DNA from: an uncultured Lachnospiraceae bacterium
GTDB taxonomy: Bacteria; Bacillota; Clostridia; Lachnospirales; Lachnospiraceae
DNA: 64,000 nt
Assembly (NCBI GenBank): GCA_902801415.1
Contig: CADCIK010000029.1
Location: forward strand, 1 to 64,000
Direction: 5' to 3'
In this document: positions 35,035 through 42,190 of the stretch, piece after piece
Numbering within the stretch: position 1 is the first letter of the stretch
How the letters are laid out: every line of letters begins with the position of its first letter
Notes under the pieces: model-generated
What the model saw: only the letters and a program-made list of their open reading frames with translations
Database searches by the model: none
Told to the model about the DNA's origin: nothing
Translations under genes and position numbers: made by a program

Positions 35035-35295
35035 TCAGATCTTGTTGATCGTGCTGGCAAGACGGGAAACCTTACGGGAAGCGTTGTTCTTGTGAAGAAC
35101 GCCCTTGCTTGCAGCCTTGTCGATCGTAGCTTCTGCAGCGACGAATGCAGCTGCAGCTGCCTCTTTGTCACCAGCCTCAACAGCCTTGTGGACTTTCTTG
35201 ATCGCAGTCTTCACGGAAGACTTAACAGCCTTGTTGGCAGCAGCTCTCTTAGCGCTTGTAAGAATTCTCTTCTTGGCAGATTTGATGTTTGCCAT
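35035..35295 (-). CDS. rpsT: 30S ribosomal protein S20
   Basis: 86 residues, full length, with the S20 N-terminus MANIKSAKKRI and the helical, Lys/Ala-rich body ending in HKNNASRKVSRLASTINK. Binds 16S rRNA early in 30S assembly. A good AGGTAATAAGG site precedes the ATG. It stands alone on the - strand with its own terminator. In the leader (35340-35380) a GAGCCCTGT/ACAGAGCTC stem with one mismatch could form, but no regulatory role can be claimed. Confidence 0.97.
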   Translation of the reverse strand: MANIKSAKKRILTSAKRAAANKAVKSSVKTAIKKVHKAVEAGDKEAAAAAFVAAEATIDKAASKGVLHKNNASRKVSRLASTINKI

Positions 35296-35492
35296 TCCTT
35301 ATTACCTCCATGCAAAGTACATAATGTTTATGAATAAGCGGTGAGCTCTGTGCAGCCGATTCAAACAGGGCTCCTTTTTTATTCCCTCACGTGCAAAAGG
35401 AGAAGACACGAGAACTCTTTCTGCACATACTCTATTATCTTAGTAGAACGAAAATTGAATGTCAAGCATGAATTCGGGAAAATATTGATATG

Positions 35493-35521
35493 TGGACATC
35501 TATTTTGATATGGATTATACT
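35493..35521 (+). promoter_or_regulatory. Promoter of the licD-like gene group
   Basis: TGGACA (35493-35498), 17-bp spacer, TATACT (35516-35521). A start of transcription near 35528 rules out the longer in-frame start at 35490. Confidence 0.6.
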
Positions 35522-35558
35522 CTTTTTTATAGGAATTATTTTGGAGAGACTGACTATT

Positions 35559-36395
35559 ATGGAGACAAATACAATGAAAAAGCTGGATCTTTCCGAGATT
35601 CAGCAGAGAGAACTGAAGATCTTTAAGGACTTCGTGAATATCTGTGAGAAATACGGGATCCGCTACTATCTTGCTGGCGGAACGCTCCTTGGCGCGGTGC
35701 GCCACAAGGGCTTTATACCCTGGGACGACGACATTGATGTCAATATGCCCAGAGATGATTATGACCGCCTGCTCGAGCACGCGGACGAGATCAATGCGTC
35801 CGGCGATTACAAGCTCGTCGCCTGCGAATTTGGAGACCTCAACTATCCTTTTGCCAAGATCTATGACCTCCACACGAGGATCAACAAGCTCTATGACGAG
35901 GATGAGACCGAGAAAAATCTCTGGATCGATATCTTCCCCATGGACGGACTGCCGGATGATATGGACGAGGTCAACCGGATCTTCAAAAAGACGCTTCTGG
36001 CAAGAAAGATCCTGCGCGTGAAATCAGCCAGGTCCGGAGAAGGCAAGACTGCTTTTAAGCGGACGTTCAAACCGCTGGTCAAAGCACTGCTTAAGCCTGT
36101 CGACAGCAGGAAGCTTCTGGATTATATCAATAAGACATGCCGCACCTATAAGATCGATGACTGCAGCTACATGGGCGGGATCGCGAACGGATACGGTCCC
36201 CAGGAAAGGGTCCCCAGGAAACCCTACCTGGTTTCCTGTCCCATGCAGTTTGAAGATATGACCGTCTCCGCGCCCGGCTGCTGGGAGTATTATCTGAAGA
36301 ACCTTTACGGCGACTTTATGCAGCTTCCCCCCGAGGAAAAGCGGGTCACACATGATATGGACGTCTGGGCCGACGAGCCGCAGACACAGGAATAA
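35559..36395 (+). CDS. LicD family phosphotransferase (phosphocholine/phospho-polyol transfer to surface glycan)
   Basis: About 278 residues. LicD core: LDLSEIQQRELKIFKDFVNICEKYGIRYYLAGGTLLGAVRHKGFIPWDDDIDVNM, where GGTLLG and the DDDID acids form the nucleotidyltransferase-fold active site (about residues 40-62), then LWIDIFPMDGLP. LicD proteins attach phosphocholine or similar head groups to teichoic acids and capsules. Starts at ATG 35559 or 35574 are both possible (GGAG upstream of each); the part before 35559 would lie upstream of the mRNA start. The next gene is a glycosyltransferase 4 bases downstream, and a cytidylyltransferase lies 3 kb on. Confidence 0.87.
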   Translation: METNTMKKLDLSEIQQRELKIFKDFVNICEKYGIRYYLAGGTLLGAVRHKGFIPWDDDIDVNMPRDDYDRLLEHADEINASGDYKLVACEFGDLNYPFAKIYDLHTRINKLYDEDETEKNLWIDIFPMDGLPDDMDEVNRIFKKTLLARKILRVKSARSGEGKTAFKRTFKPLVKALLKPVDSRKLLDYINKTCRTYKIDDCSYMGGIANGYGPQERVPRKPYLVSCPMQFEDMTVSAPGCWEYYLKNLYGDFMQLPPEEKRVTHDMDVWADEPQTQE

Positions 36396-36399
36396 GCAT

Positions 36400-37473
36400 A
36401 TGAAATACTTTACCAAAGAGATCTGGAATGAAGAGGGATATCAGCGCACAGCAGGTATCAAAGCGAGAGACGACGTAGATACGATCCTTATGAAAAACGG
36501 ATATGAAGGGATCGAGATCTGCATGCCTGCGGCGGACAGAGAAGGGCAGAATCTATTGCAGAAAGCCGGATATCATTTCCGGCTGAGCAGAGTCTGGGAC
36601 GAGTGCCTTTCGGCTGTAGGCGCCGGAGATGAGCTGGTCATCCAGTTTCCGATCGTGAATCACTCTGTACTTCTCGCGGGCTGCGTCAGAAAAGCGAGAA
36701 AAAGAGGGGCAAAGATCATCCTTCTGATCCACGACCTGGAGATCCTGCGCGCGGCGATCCGGGGCACAACATCCCGCAAGGAGAAGATCCGCCTCAGACT
36801 TGAGGAGGAGACCCTTTTAAAGAACTGCGACGGCATTATCGTTCATAACAGCAGTATGAAGAAAAAGCTCGCGTCTATGGGGATCCCCGCATCCGTCATG
36901 ACGGTTCTGGGCATTTTCGATTACCTGATCCCGGAAGCCGGCTACGCCCGGACACAGATCGACCTTCCGATCGTGATCGCCGGTGCGCTCAGACCCCACA
37001 AGGCGGGTTACGCCTATCACCTTCCGGAGGGGATCCGTTTTAACCTCTACGGGGTCGGTTATGAAGCGGAGCCGCAGGACAATGTCAAATACTGGGGTTC
37101 CTTTGAGCCTGACAGGCTGCCCGAAGTCATGGAGGGCAGTTTCGGCCTGGTCTGGGATGGTGAGACGACCACAACCTGCAGCGGGACCTACGGCGAATAC
37201 CTGCGGATCAATGATCCCCACAAGGCATCTCTGTATCTTGCTTCGGGTATGCCTGTGATCATATGGAAAGAGGCGGCGCTTGCCGATTACATCATCCGGA
37301 ACGGCTGCGGAATTGCCGTAGATTCCATTGAAGAGATCCCTTCGAGGGTGAAAGAGATCACACCCGAAGAGTACGAGACGATCCGTGCCAATACAATGAA
37401 GATCGCCGCGAGACTCCGGGGCGGCAGATATACGGTAAGAGCACTCGGAAAGGTGATCGGGAGAGAGGAGTAA
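36400..37473 (+). CDS. Glycosyltransferase of the Gtf3/galactofuranosyltransferase-like type
   Basis: 357 residues with a GT-B outline. The N-terminal half contains DELVIQFPIVNHSVLLAGCVRKARKRGAKIILLIHDLEILR, the typical middle block of Gtf3-like and related glucosyl/galactofuranosyl transferases, and DGIIVHNSSMKKKLASMGI. The C-terminal half has FGLVWDGE, YLRINDPHKASLYLASGMPVI (nucleotide-sugar binding, about 275-300) and NGCGIAVDSIEEI. ATG 36400 lies 4 bases after the licD-like stop, so they are one transcript. Acceptor and donor are unknown; association with LicD suggests a phosphorylated surface glycan. Confidence 0.82.
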   Translation: MKYFTKEIWNEEGYQRTAGIKARDDVDTILMKNGYEGIEICMPAADREGQNLLQKAGYHFRLSRVWDECLSAVGAGDELVIQFPIVNHSVLLAGCVRKARKRGAKIILLIHDLEILRAAIRGTTSRKEKIRLRLEEETLLKNCDGIIVHNSSMKKKLASMGIPASVMTVLGIFDYLIPEAGYARTQIDLPIVIAGALRPHKAGYAYHLPEGIRFNLYGVGYEAEPQDNVKYWGSFEPDRLPEVMEGSFGLVWDGETTTTCSGTYGEYLRINDPHKASLYLASGMPVIIWKEAALADYIIRNGCGIAVDSIEEIPSRVKEITPEEYETIRANTMKIAARLRGGRYTVRALGKVIGREE

Positions 37474-37479
37474 AACTCT

Positions 37480-37935
37480 ATGTATTTTTACAAGAATCTC
37501 TATGTAGGTCCTTCGATCCGGGATCCGGAGGAAGTCAGGAAGAACCTGCGGATCGGCAGGGGACAGTTTACGATCTATGTGATCGCGCTGAGTCCCTCCA
37601 AGCCCGGTATCGGGGCCAATCAGCTGGAGATCCTCCACTGCGTCAATCTTCAGCAGCCTTACTATAAAGAGTATCCTCCTTATATAGTCGGTATCGCGTC
37701 CGGAAGGATAGAAGCGATCGAACTTGTCAGGGATATGGTACAGGAGGCGTATGACCATACGGGCAGCGGGGACGTCAGAGCTTATCTGTTCCCGCATGGG
37801 ATCCGCGCTGTGCGCGTTCAGGAGCTCGCAGCTCCGGCGCCTGATCAAGCGGAGGCTGCGCCTGCCGCCGCGGAAGCAGCGAATGACGCCGCAGAGACAG
37901 GTACTGACACTGCGGAAACCGCGCCTTTGGAGTGA
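37480..37935 (+). CDS. Conserved hypothetical protein with acidic Ala-rich tail
   Basis: 151 residues that I do not recognise as a named family. Residues 1-115 look like a compact alpha/beta domain (MYFYKNLYVGPSIRDPEEVRKNLRIG, FTIYVIALSPSKPG, NQLEILHCVNLQQPYYKEYPPYIVGIASGR, EAIELVRDMVQEA). The last 35 residues are low-complexity Ala/Glu/Pro/Thr. No signal peptide, membrane helix or Cys cluster. It starts 7 bases after the glycosyltransferase and ends 11 before the DUF2953 gene, so it is probably an operon member; function unknown. Confidence 0.7.
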   Translation: MYFYKNLYVGPSIRDPEEVRKNLRIGRGQFTIYVIALSPSKPGIGANQLEILHCVNLQQPYYKEYPPYIVGIASGRIEAIELVRDMVQEAYDHTGSGDVRAYLFPHGIRAVRVQELAAPAPDQAEAAPAAAEAANDAAETGTDTAETAPLE

Positions 37936-37945
37936 GGAGGCGAAT

Positions 37946-38782
37946 ATGGGGGTTTTTCTGACTATATTAAAATGGCTTGGGATCATACTCCTGATCCTGC
38001 TGGCGCTGGCACTGTGCATAATCCTGCTGATCCTTCTGGTGCCTTTCCGCTATAAAGCAGCCGCGCAGGTGAGCGACCCGGAGAGCCACAGCGAGATCGA
38101 ACTGAAAATGTTCAAGGAGAGATCGCGCGCTTCCGCGGAGGTCTCGTGGTTTTTGGGCCTTCTCAGGGTTTTGGCAGAGTATCCGTCCGGGGATCTGGTG
38201 ACGGTAAAGGTCTTCGGAAAGGACATCGGGCTCATGGATAAACTCCGTAAACCGGCCCAGGAAGAGCCGGAGGAGGAGAAAGAAGAGAAGCCGCAGGAAG
38301 AAGAGGAGGAAGTCTCTACCGAAGAAAAGATCGAAAAGCTGATCGACAAGGGCGAAGGCATCATCAATCTTGCCGACTATGTGTACAGAGTCCTGACCGG
38401 AAGCTGCGGCCGAAGGGCGTGGAGGAAGATCGAGAAGAGACTTCTCAGGATTTTGGCGCATGTACAGCCATCCAGCTGGGAGCTGGACGGAACGATCGGA
38501 CTTTCGGAGCCCTGCCTGAATGGCAGACTTGCCGGCCTTATGGCGATCCTGATGACGTTTCTTGACGAGCATCTGGTGATGGACACGGAGTGGGATCAGT
38601 ACCGCTGCGATCTCAAAGCGGAACTCAGCGGAAGACTGAGACTCGGCGTGCCGGTTTTCCAGGCGGTCCCGCTGGTCTTTGACAAGGACTGCAGGAAGGT
38701 GTACAAAAAGCTCAGGAAAGCGAAGTCGAAGCTGAACACAAACAGACCCGCAGCAGAGCCTGCGGCTGAAATACAGGCATAA
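37946..38782 (+). CDS. DUF2953 membrane protein (YtfI-like)
   Basis: 278 residues: one strongly hydrophobic N-terminal segment (about 3-32, ILKWLGIILLILLALALCIILLILLVPF), then a mainly soluble part with an extremely acidic Glu/Lys stretch (about 105-130), and the DUF2953 core (SSWELDGTIGLSEPCLNGRLAGLMAIL...WDQYRCDLKAELSGRLRLG). B. subtilis ytfI, of this family, sits next to ytfJ, as here. Start at 37946 follows GGAGG by 6 bases; longer openings upstream run through the previous gene. Role in spores or envelope is inferred only from the pairing. Confidence 0.8.
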   Translation: MGVFLTILKWLGIILLILLALALCIILLILLVPFRYKAAAQVSDPESHSEIELKMFKERSRASAEVSWFLGLLRVLAEYPSGDLVTVKVFGKDIGLMDKLRKPAQEEPEEEKEEKPQEEEEEVSTEEKIEKLIDKGEGIINLADYVYRVLTGSCGRRAWRKIEKRLLRILAHVQPSSWELDGTIGLSEPCLNGRLAGLMAILMTFLDEHLVMDTEWDQYRCDLKAELSGRLRLGVPVFQAVPLVFDKDCRKVYKKLRKAKSKLNTNRPAAEPAAEIQA

Positions 38783-38848
38783 ATCAGCAGCTATTTATAG
38801 AAACAATACAAACAGGTCAATCCGGATTCGGAGGAAAGAGGGACTGAA

Positions 38849-39286
38849 ATGGGTGAAGTAAAGAACAATATTACAACAGTAGTTAGATCTCTGATGGACG
38901 GAGCAGAAGGCGTGCTCACATCCAAGACTGTGGTAGGCGCTCCTGTGAGGATCGGCGAGCAGATCATTATCCCGCTTTCCGATGTCTCGATCGGATGCGG
39001 CGCGGGATCCAACGGAACCGACCACAAGGACAAAGGCGCCGGCGGCTTCTCCGCAAAGATGTCCCCTACGGCAATATTGATCATCAAAGGCGGACAGACC
39101 AAGGTAGTCAACATCAAGGACCAGACGGCTGTCACAAAGCTTGTTGACCTGATCCCTGATGTCATCGACAAAGTCAGAGGCAAACAGAGCGGCATGATCT
39201 CCGATGAAGACGCTGTCAAGGCAGCTTTCCCGGAACCTGAGATCGAGGACCTGCCTGTAGTAGAAAAGGACGCAGCCAATGAGTAA
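38849..39286 (+). CDS. ytfJ: GerW family sporulation protein (YtfJ)
   Basis: 145 residues with the GerW/YtfJ pattern: SLMDGAEGVLTSKTVVGAPVRIGEQIIIPLSDVSIGCGAGSN followed by a Gly-rich stretch GAGGFSAKMSPTAILII. In Bacillus this protein is made in the forespore and is needed for proper germination. Its presence hints that the organism comes from a spore-forming lineage, although homologues also occur in non-sporulating gut Clostridia. Ribosome site GGAGGAAAG. The stop overlaps the next gene by 8 bases. Confidence 0.93.
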   Translation: MGEVKNNITTVVRSLMDGAEGVLTSKTVVGAPVRIGEQIIIPLSDVSIGCGAGSNGTDHKDKGAGGFSAKMSPTAILIIKGGQTKVVNIKDQTAVTKLVDLIPDVIDKVRGKQSGMISDEDAVKAAFPEPEIEDLPVVEKDAANE

Positions 39287-40007
39287 TGTAGCAGTGATCT
39301 TTGCCGGCGGTACCGGGCAGAGAATGAACACCCGGACAAGGCCCAAACAGTTTCTGGAACTGCACGGTAAGCCGATCATTGTCTACACGCTGGAAGTGTT
39401 CGATCAGCATAAGGAGATCGACGGGATCGTCCTGGTCATGCTGGAGAGCTGGATCGGCTACACCGAGGAACTCGTTCGCAAGTACGGCCTTAAGAAAGTC
39501 AGAAAGATCGTGCCCGGCGGAGCGTCCGGACAGGAGTCGATCTACAACGGACTTAAAGGCGCCGCGGAGTTTTACGGGGATGAGGATATTGTCCTGATCC
39601 ACGACGGCGTGCGTCCGCTCATCGATGAAGATACCATTACGGAGAATATCCGCAGCGTCAAAGAGCGCGGGACAGCGATCACTGTGACAGCCGCTATTGA
39701 GACGATCACAATGAAAGACCAGACAGGCGCGGTTGGGACGATCATCGACCGCTCGCAGTGCCAGCTGGCCAGGGCGCCGCAGAGTTTCCGCCTGGGGCAT
39801 ATTCTTGGCGTGCATGACAGGGCCAGGCAGGAGGAGGGCGGCGCGGACCGCTTTATCGATTCCGCCAGCATGATGAAGTACTACGGCTACAAGCTCTACA
39901 CAGTGGAAGGCAGGCCCGAGAATATCAAGATCACCACGCCGAGCGATTACTATATTTTCCGCGCCATGGTCGACGCGAGAGAGAGCTCGCAGATCTTCGG
40001 GATCTGA
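39279..40007 (+). CDS. IspD/TarI family cytidylyltransferase
   Basis: 242 residues. Nucleotide-binding N-terminus FAGGTGQRMNTRTRPKQFLELHGKPII, catalytic HDGVRPLID, and KITTPSDYYIF at the C-terminal side are conserved in the family. Enzymes of this fold make CDP-methylerythritol (IspD) or CDP-ribitol (TarI). The spacing and the FAGGTGQRM start, plus neighbours LicD, glycosyltransferase and an SDR enzyme, lean towards a CDP-polyol used for a surface polymer rather than isoprenoid synthesis, but sequence alone cannot decide. It overlaps ytfJ by 8 bases. Confidence 0.85.
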   Translation: MSNVAVIFAGGTGQRMNTRTRPKQFLELHGKPIIVYTLEVFDQHKEIDGIVLVMLESWIGYTEELVRKYGLKKVRKIVPGGASGQESIYNGLKGAAEFYGDEDIVLIHDGVRPLIDEDTITENIRSVKERGTAITVTAAIETITMKDQTGAVGTIIDRSQCQLARAPQSFRLGHILGVHDRARQEEGGADRFIDSASMMKYYGYKLYTVEGRPENIKITTPSDYYIFRAMVDARESSQIFGI

Positions 40008-40064
40008 TCTCTGTGGTCCTTTTCATGACATATGCTTTGTGGACAAACTGACAGGAGATAAAAG

Positions 40065-41120
40065 ATGCTTGCTGATTCCGCAATACTGAAAGAAGATATG
40101 GCCTGGATCTCTTCCTCGGATCTTCCCTGGGACAAACTCAGAAACAGCACGGTCCTTGTGACGGGGGCGACGGGACTGATCGGTATGACGACGGTATTCG
40201 CGCTTCTTGCTGCTGACAGGGACCATGACCTGGGACTGCAGGTCATTGCGCTTGTGCGCAGCCCTGAAAAGGCTGAGAGAGTATTGGGCAGTCATAAGGA
40301 AAACGCGGCGCTGACTTTCCTGCAGGGAACCATGGAGGAGCTGCCGCAGCTTCCCGGGAGGATCGACTACTGGATCCATACGGCGTGTCCTACGGCGAGC
40401 GCTTTTATGACTGCGCACCCTGTCGAGGTGATCCGGACTTCCGTGGAGGGAACCGCCTCTTTGCTTGAAGAGGCGCGAAAGCGCAGTGCGCGCGGATTTG
40501 TCTATCTCTCCAGCATGGAAGCTTTCGGTGAAGTTAATACGGAAGAGCTGCTCGATGAAAAAGCGCTGGGGAACGTGGACCTCTCCAAGGTGAGAAGCTG
40601 CTACCCCGAGAGCAAGAGAATGTGCGAAATGCTCTGCACCAGCTACGCAATTGAGTACGGAGTTCCCGCCATGAGCATCCGCCTTGCACAGACCTTCGGG
40701 CCCGGTGTCGACTACAGCGACAGGCGCGTTTTTGCCATGATGACCCGAAACGCGATCAGCGGGGAGGATATCGTGCTCGCGACCAAGGGAACAAGCCGTC
40801 ATCCTTACCTTTACACAGCCCAGGCGGTCACTGCGATCCTGACAGTCCTGCTTAAGGGAACGCCGGGAGAGACCTATAACGCGGCCAACCCTGAGACTTA
40901 CTGCTCGATCTACGAGATGGGTGAGATGGTGGCGGAACAGCTCGCCGGCGGCAGGATCTGTGTGAGGGTGGACGAAAACGGAGACGCATCCCGCTATCCC
41001 GCGCCGAGTTTTCTCAATATGGATATCGGCAAAATACAGAGGCTCGGATGGTCTCCCGCCCATGACCTCGTATGGATGTACAGAAGGCTGGAGGAGTATT
41101 TGAGAGAAGAGATGGGGTAG
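40065..41120 (+). CDS. NAD-dependent epimerase/dehydratase (extended SDR)
   Basis: 351 residues. Rossmann motif VTGATGLIGMT (about 28-38), the substrate-side YLSSMEAFGE, catalytic YPESK (Tyr-xxx-Lys, about 186-190) and RLAQTFGPGV are all present. Extended SDRs of this type modify nucleotide sugars. The cytidylyltransferase directly upstream suggests a CDP-activated substrate. It is the last gene of this + strand group; no simple terminator follows, but copy 3 of the structured element starts 15 bases after the stop. Confidence 0.87.
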   Translation: MLADSAILKEDMAWISSSDLPWDKLRNSTVLVTGATGLIGMTTVFALLAADRDHDLGLQVIALVRSPEKAERVLGSHKENAALTFLQGTMEELPQLPGRIDYWIHTACPTASAFMTAHPVEVIRTSVEGTASLLEEARKRSARGFVYLSSMEAFGEVNTEELLDEKALGNVDLSKVRSCYPESKRMCEMLCTSYAIEYGVPAMSIRLAQTFGPGVDYSDRRVFAMMTRNAISGEDIVLATKGTSRHPYLYTAQAVTAILTVLLKGTPGETYNAANPETYCSIYEMGEMVAEQLAGGRICVRVDENGDASRYPAPSFLNMDIGKIQRLGWSPAHDLVWMYRRLEEYLREEMG

Positions 41121-41134
41121 TCATTGAGTTATCC

Positions 41135-41293
41135 GCGCATGGCTGCTAATGAGCCATGCCGACAGCTTCGCGTCTTAAGGACGCTCACTGTCGCGGCGTT
41201 CGCCGTATGTGTCCAACATGACATTCGGTCACCTGTGAGCAAGCTCCCGATGCCCGAAGTCCTGTTGGTCACGCATGGCTCATTGCTACGCGC
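41135..41293 (+). repeat. Structured dispersed element, copy 3 (diverged, same fold)
   Basis: 159 bp. The outer stem AATGAGCCATGC (41148-41159) pairs perfectly with GCATGGCTCATT (41273-41284), flanked by GCGC at both ends. Hairpin B is GACAG/CTGTC with inner GCGTC/GACGC, hairpin C is CGGC-GTTC-GCCG (41194-41205), TGTCC is at 41210-41214, and stem D is 41213-41228 with 41254-41268 (CCAACA/TGTTGG, GAC/GTC, TTCGG/CCGAA). The D loop holds TGAGCAAGCTCCC (41236-41248). Stems differ in sequence from copies 1 and 2 but pair equally well. A second GCATGGCT at 41137-41144 competes for the same AGCCATGC. Confidence 0.72.
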
Positions 41294-41331
41294 AAAAAAA
41301 AGATCACCGACGGGTTTCCATCGGTGATCTT
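41294..41331 (-). terminator. Terminator of rpmB
   Basis: On the - strand AAGATCACCGA (41331-41321) pairs with TCGGTGATCTT (41310-41300) and is followed by seven T. Confidence 0.9.
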
Positions 41332-41388
41332 ATTTAATTCTGATCATCATATTCTGATCGTAAGAATTGATACGGCTGAAGCGGCTCA

Positions 41389-41577
41389 TCAGATAGCGCG
41401 CTCGACCTTGCCGGATCTAAGGCAGCTGGTGCAGACATGCATTCTCTTCTTAGCGCCATTGACGTTCACAGCAACCTTCTGGACGTTGGAATTCCAGATT
41501 CTGTTAGATCTTCTATGAGAATGGCTGACGTTATTTCCAAAATGAGCGCCTTTGCCGCAGATATCACATTTTGCCAT
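41389..41577 (-). CDS. rpmB: 50S ribosomal protein L28 (zinc-binding form)
   Basis: 62 residues, full length. CDIC near the start and CTSC near the end form the zinc-binding Cys set of the C+ form of L28. The core FGNNVSHSHRRSNRIWNSN is typical. ATG at 41577 is fixed by AGGAGGTG upstream; three extra codons are open before it. It stands alone on the - strand and is divergent from the asp23-fakA operon, the usual Firmicute arrangement. Confidence 0.97.
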   Translation of the reverse strand: MAKCDICGKGAHFGNNVSHSHRRSNRIWNSNVQKVAVNVNGAKKRMHVCTSCLRSGKVERAI

Positions 41578-41771
41578 CTTAAACACCTCCTAACGTACAT
41601 ATTCGTTAAAGCGGCGCATGAGACAATACATCCTTTTCTTTTCTTTGGTTTAAGGGTATAATCTAAATTGATTTATAGTGACCAATAGGCCGATGTTTGG
41701 AACAGAAAAGAATTTTTGGCCGCGACAGATCATGAATACGCAGCCGGTTCGGCTTGAAAGGAGAACAGCCT

Positions 41772-42134
41772 TTGAAGACATTTTTGTTGAATACACATAT
41801 GGGTAATATCAGTGTCGATCCCGAAGTGATCGCGCAGTATGCCGGCAATGTAGCGAATGAGTGCTTTGGCATTGTCGGTATGGCAGCTATGAACAGCAAG
41901 GAAGGATTTGTCAATCTTCTCAAGAGAGAGAGCATGACGAAGGGAATCAATGTTGCAGTAAACGGCAAAGGAAAACTGGTCATCGATTTTCATGTGATCG
42001 TTTCGTACGGAGTGAATATTATGGCCGTTGCTGATAATCTTGTCTCCTCGGTCAAGTACCGGGTAGAGGATTTCACGGGGCTTGAGGTCGAGAAGATCAA
42101 CGTCTTTGTTGAAGGCGTGAAGGTCATTGATTGA
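41772..42134 (+). CDS. Asp23/Gls24 family envelope protein (YloU-like)
   Basis: 120 residues. The Asp23 pattern GNISVDPEVIAQYAGNVANECFGIVGMA and the C-terminal VKYRVEDFTGLEVEKINVFVEGVKV are clear. The likely start is TTG 41772, since AAAGGAG lies 8 bases upstream and no ATG has a ribosome site. YloU-type proteins are membrane-associated or cytosolic partners with unknown biochemical action; they precede fakA in most Firmicutes, as here. Confidence 0.9.
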   Translation: MKTFLLNTHMGNISVDPEVIAQYAGNVANECFGIVGMAAMNSKEGFVNLLKRESMTKGINVAVNGKGKLVIDFHVIVSYGVNIMAVADNLVSSVKYRVEDFTGLEVEKINVFVEGVKVID

Positions 42135-42190
42135 GCATATAATGCGTATCGATGGTAATATGAAATAATCAAATGCAGGAGGAAGATGCG

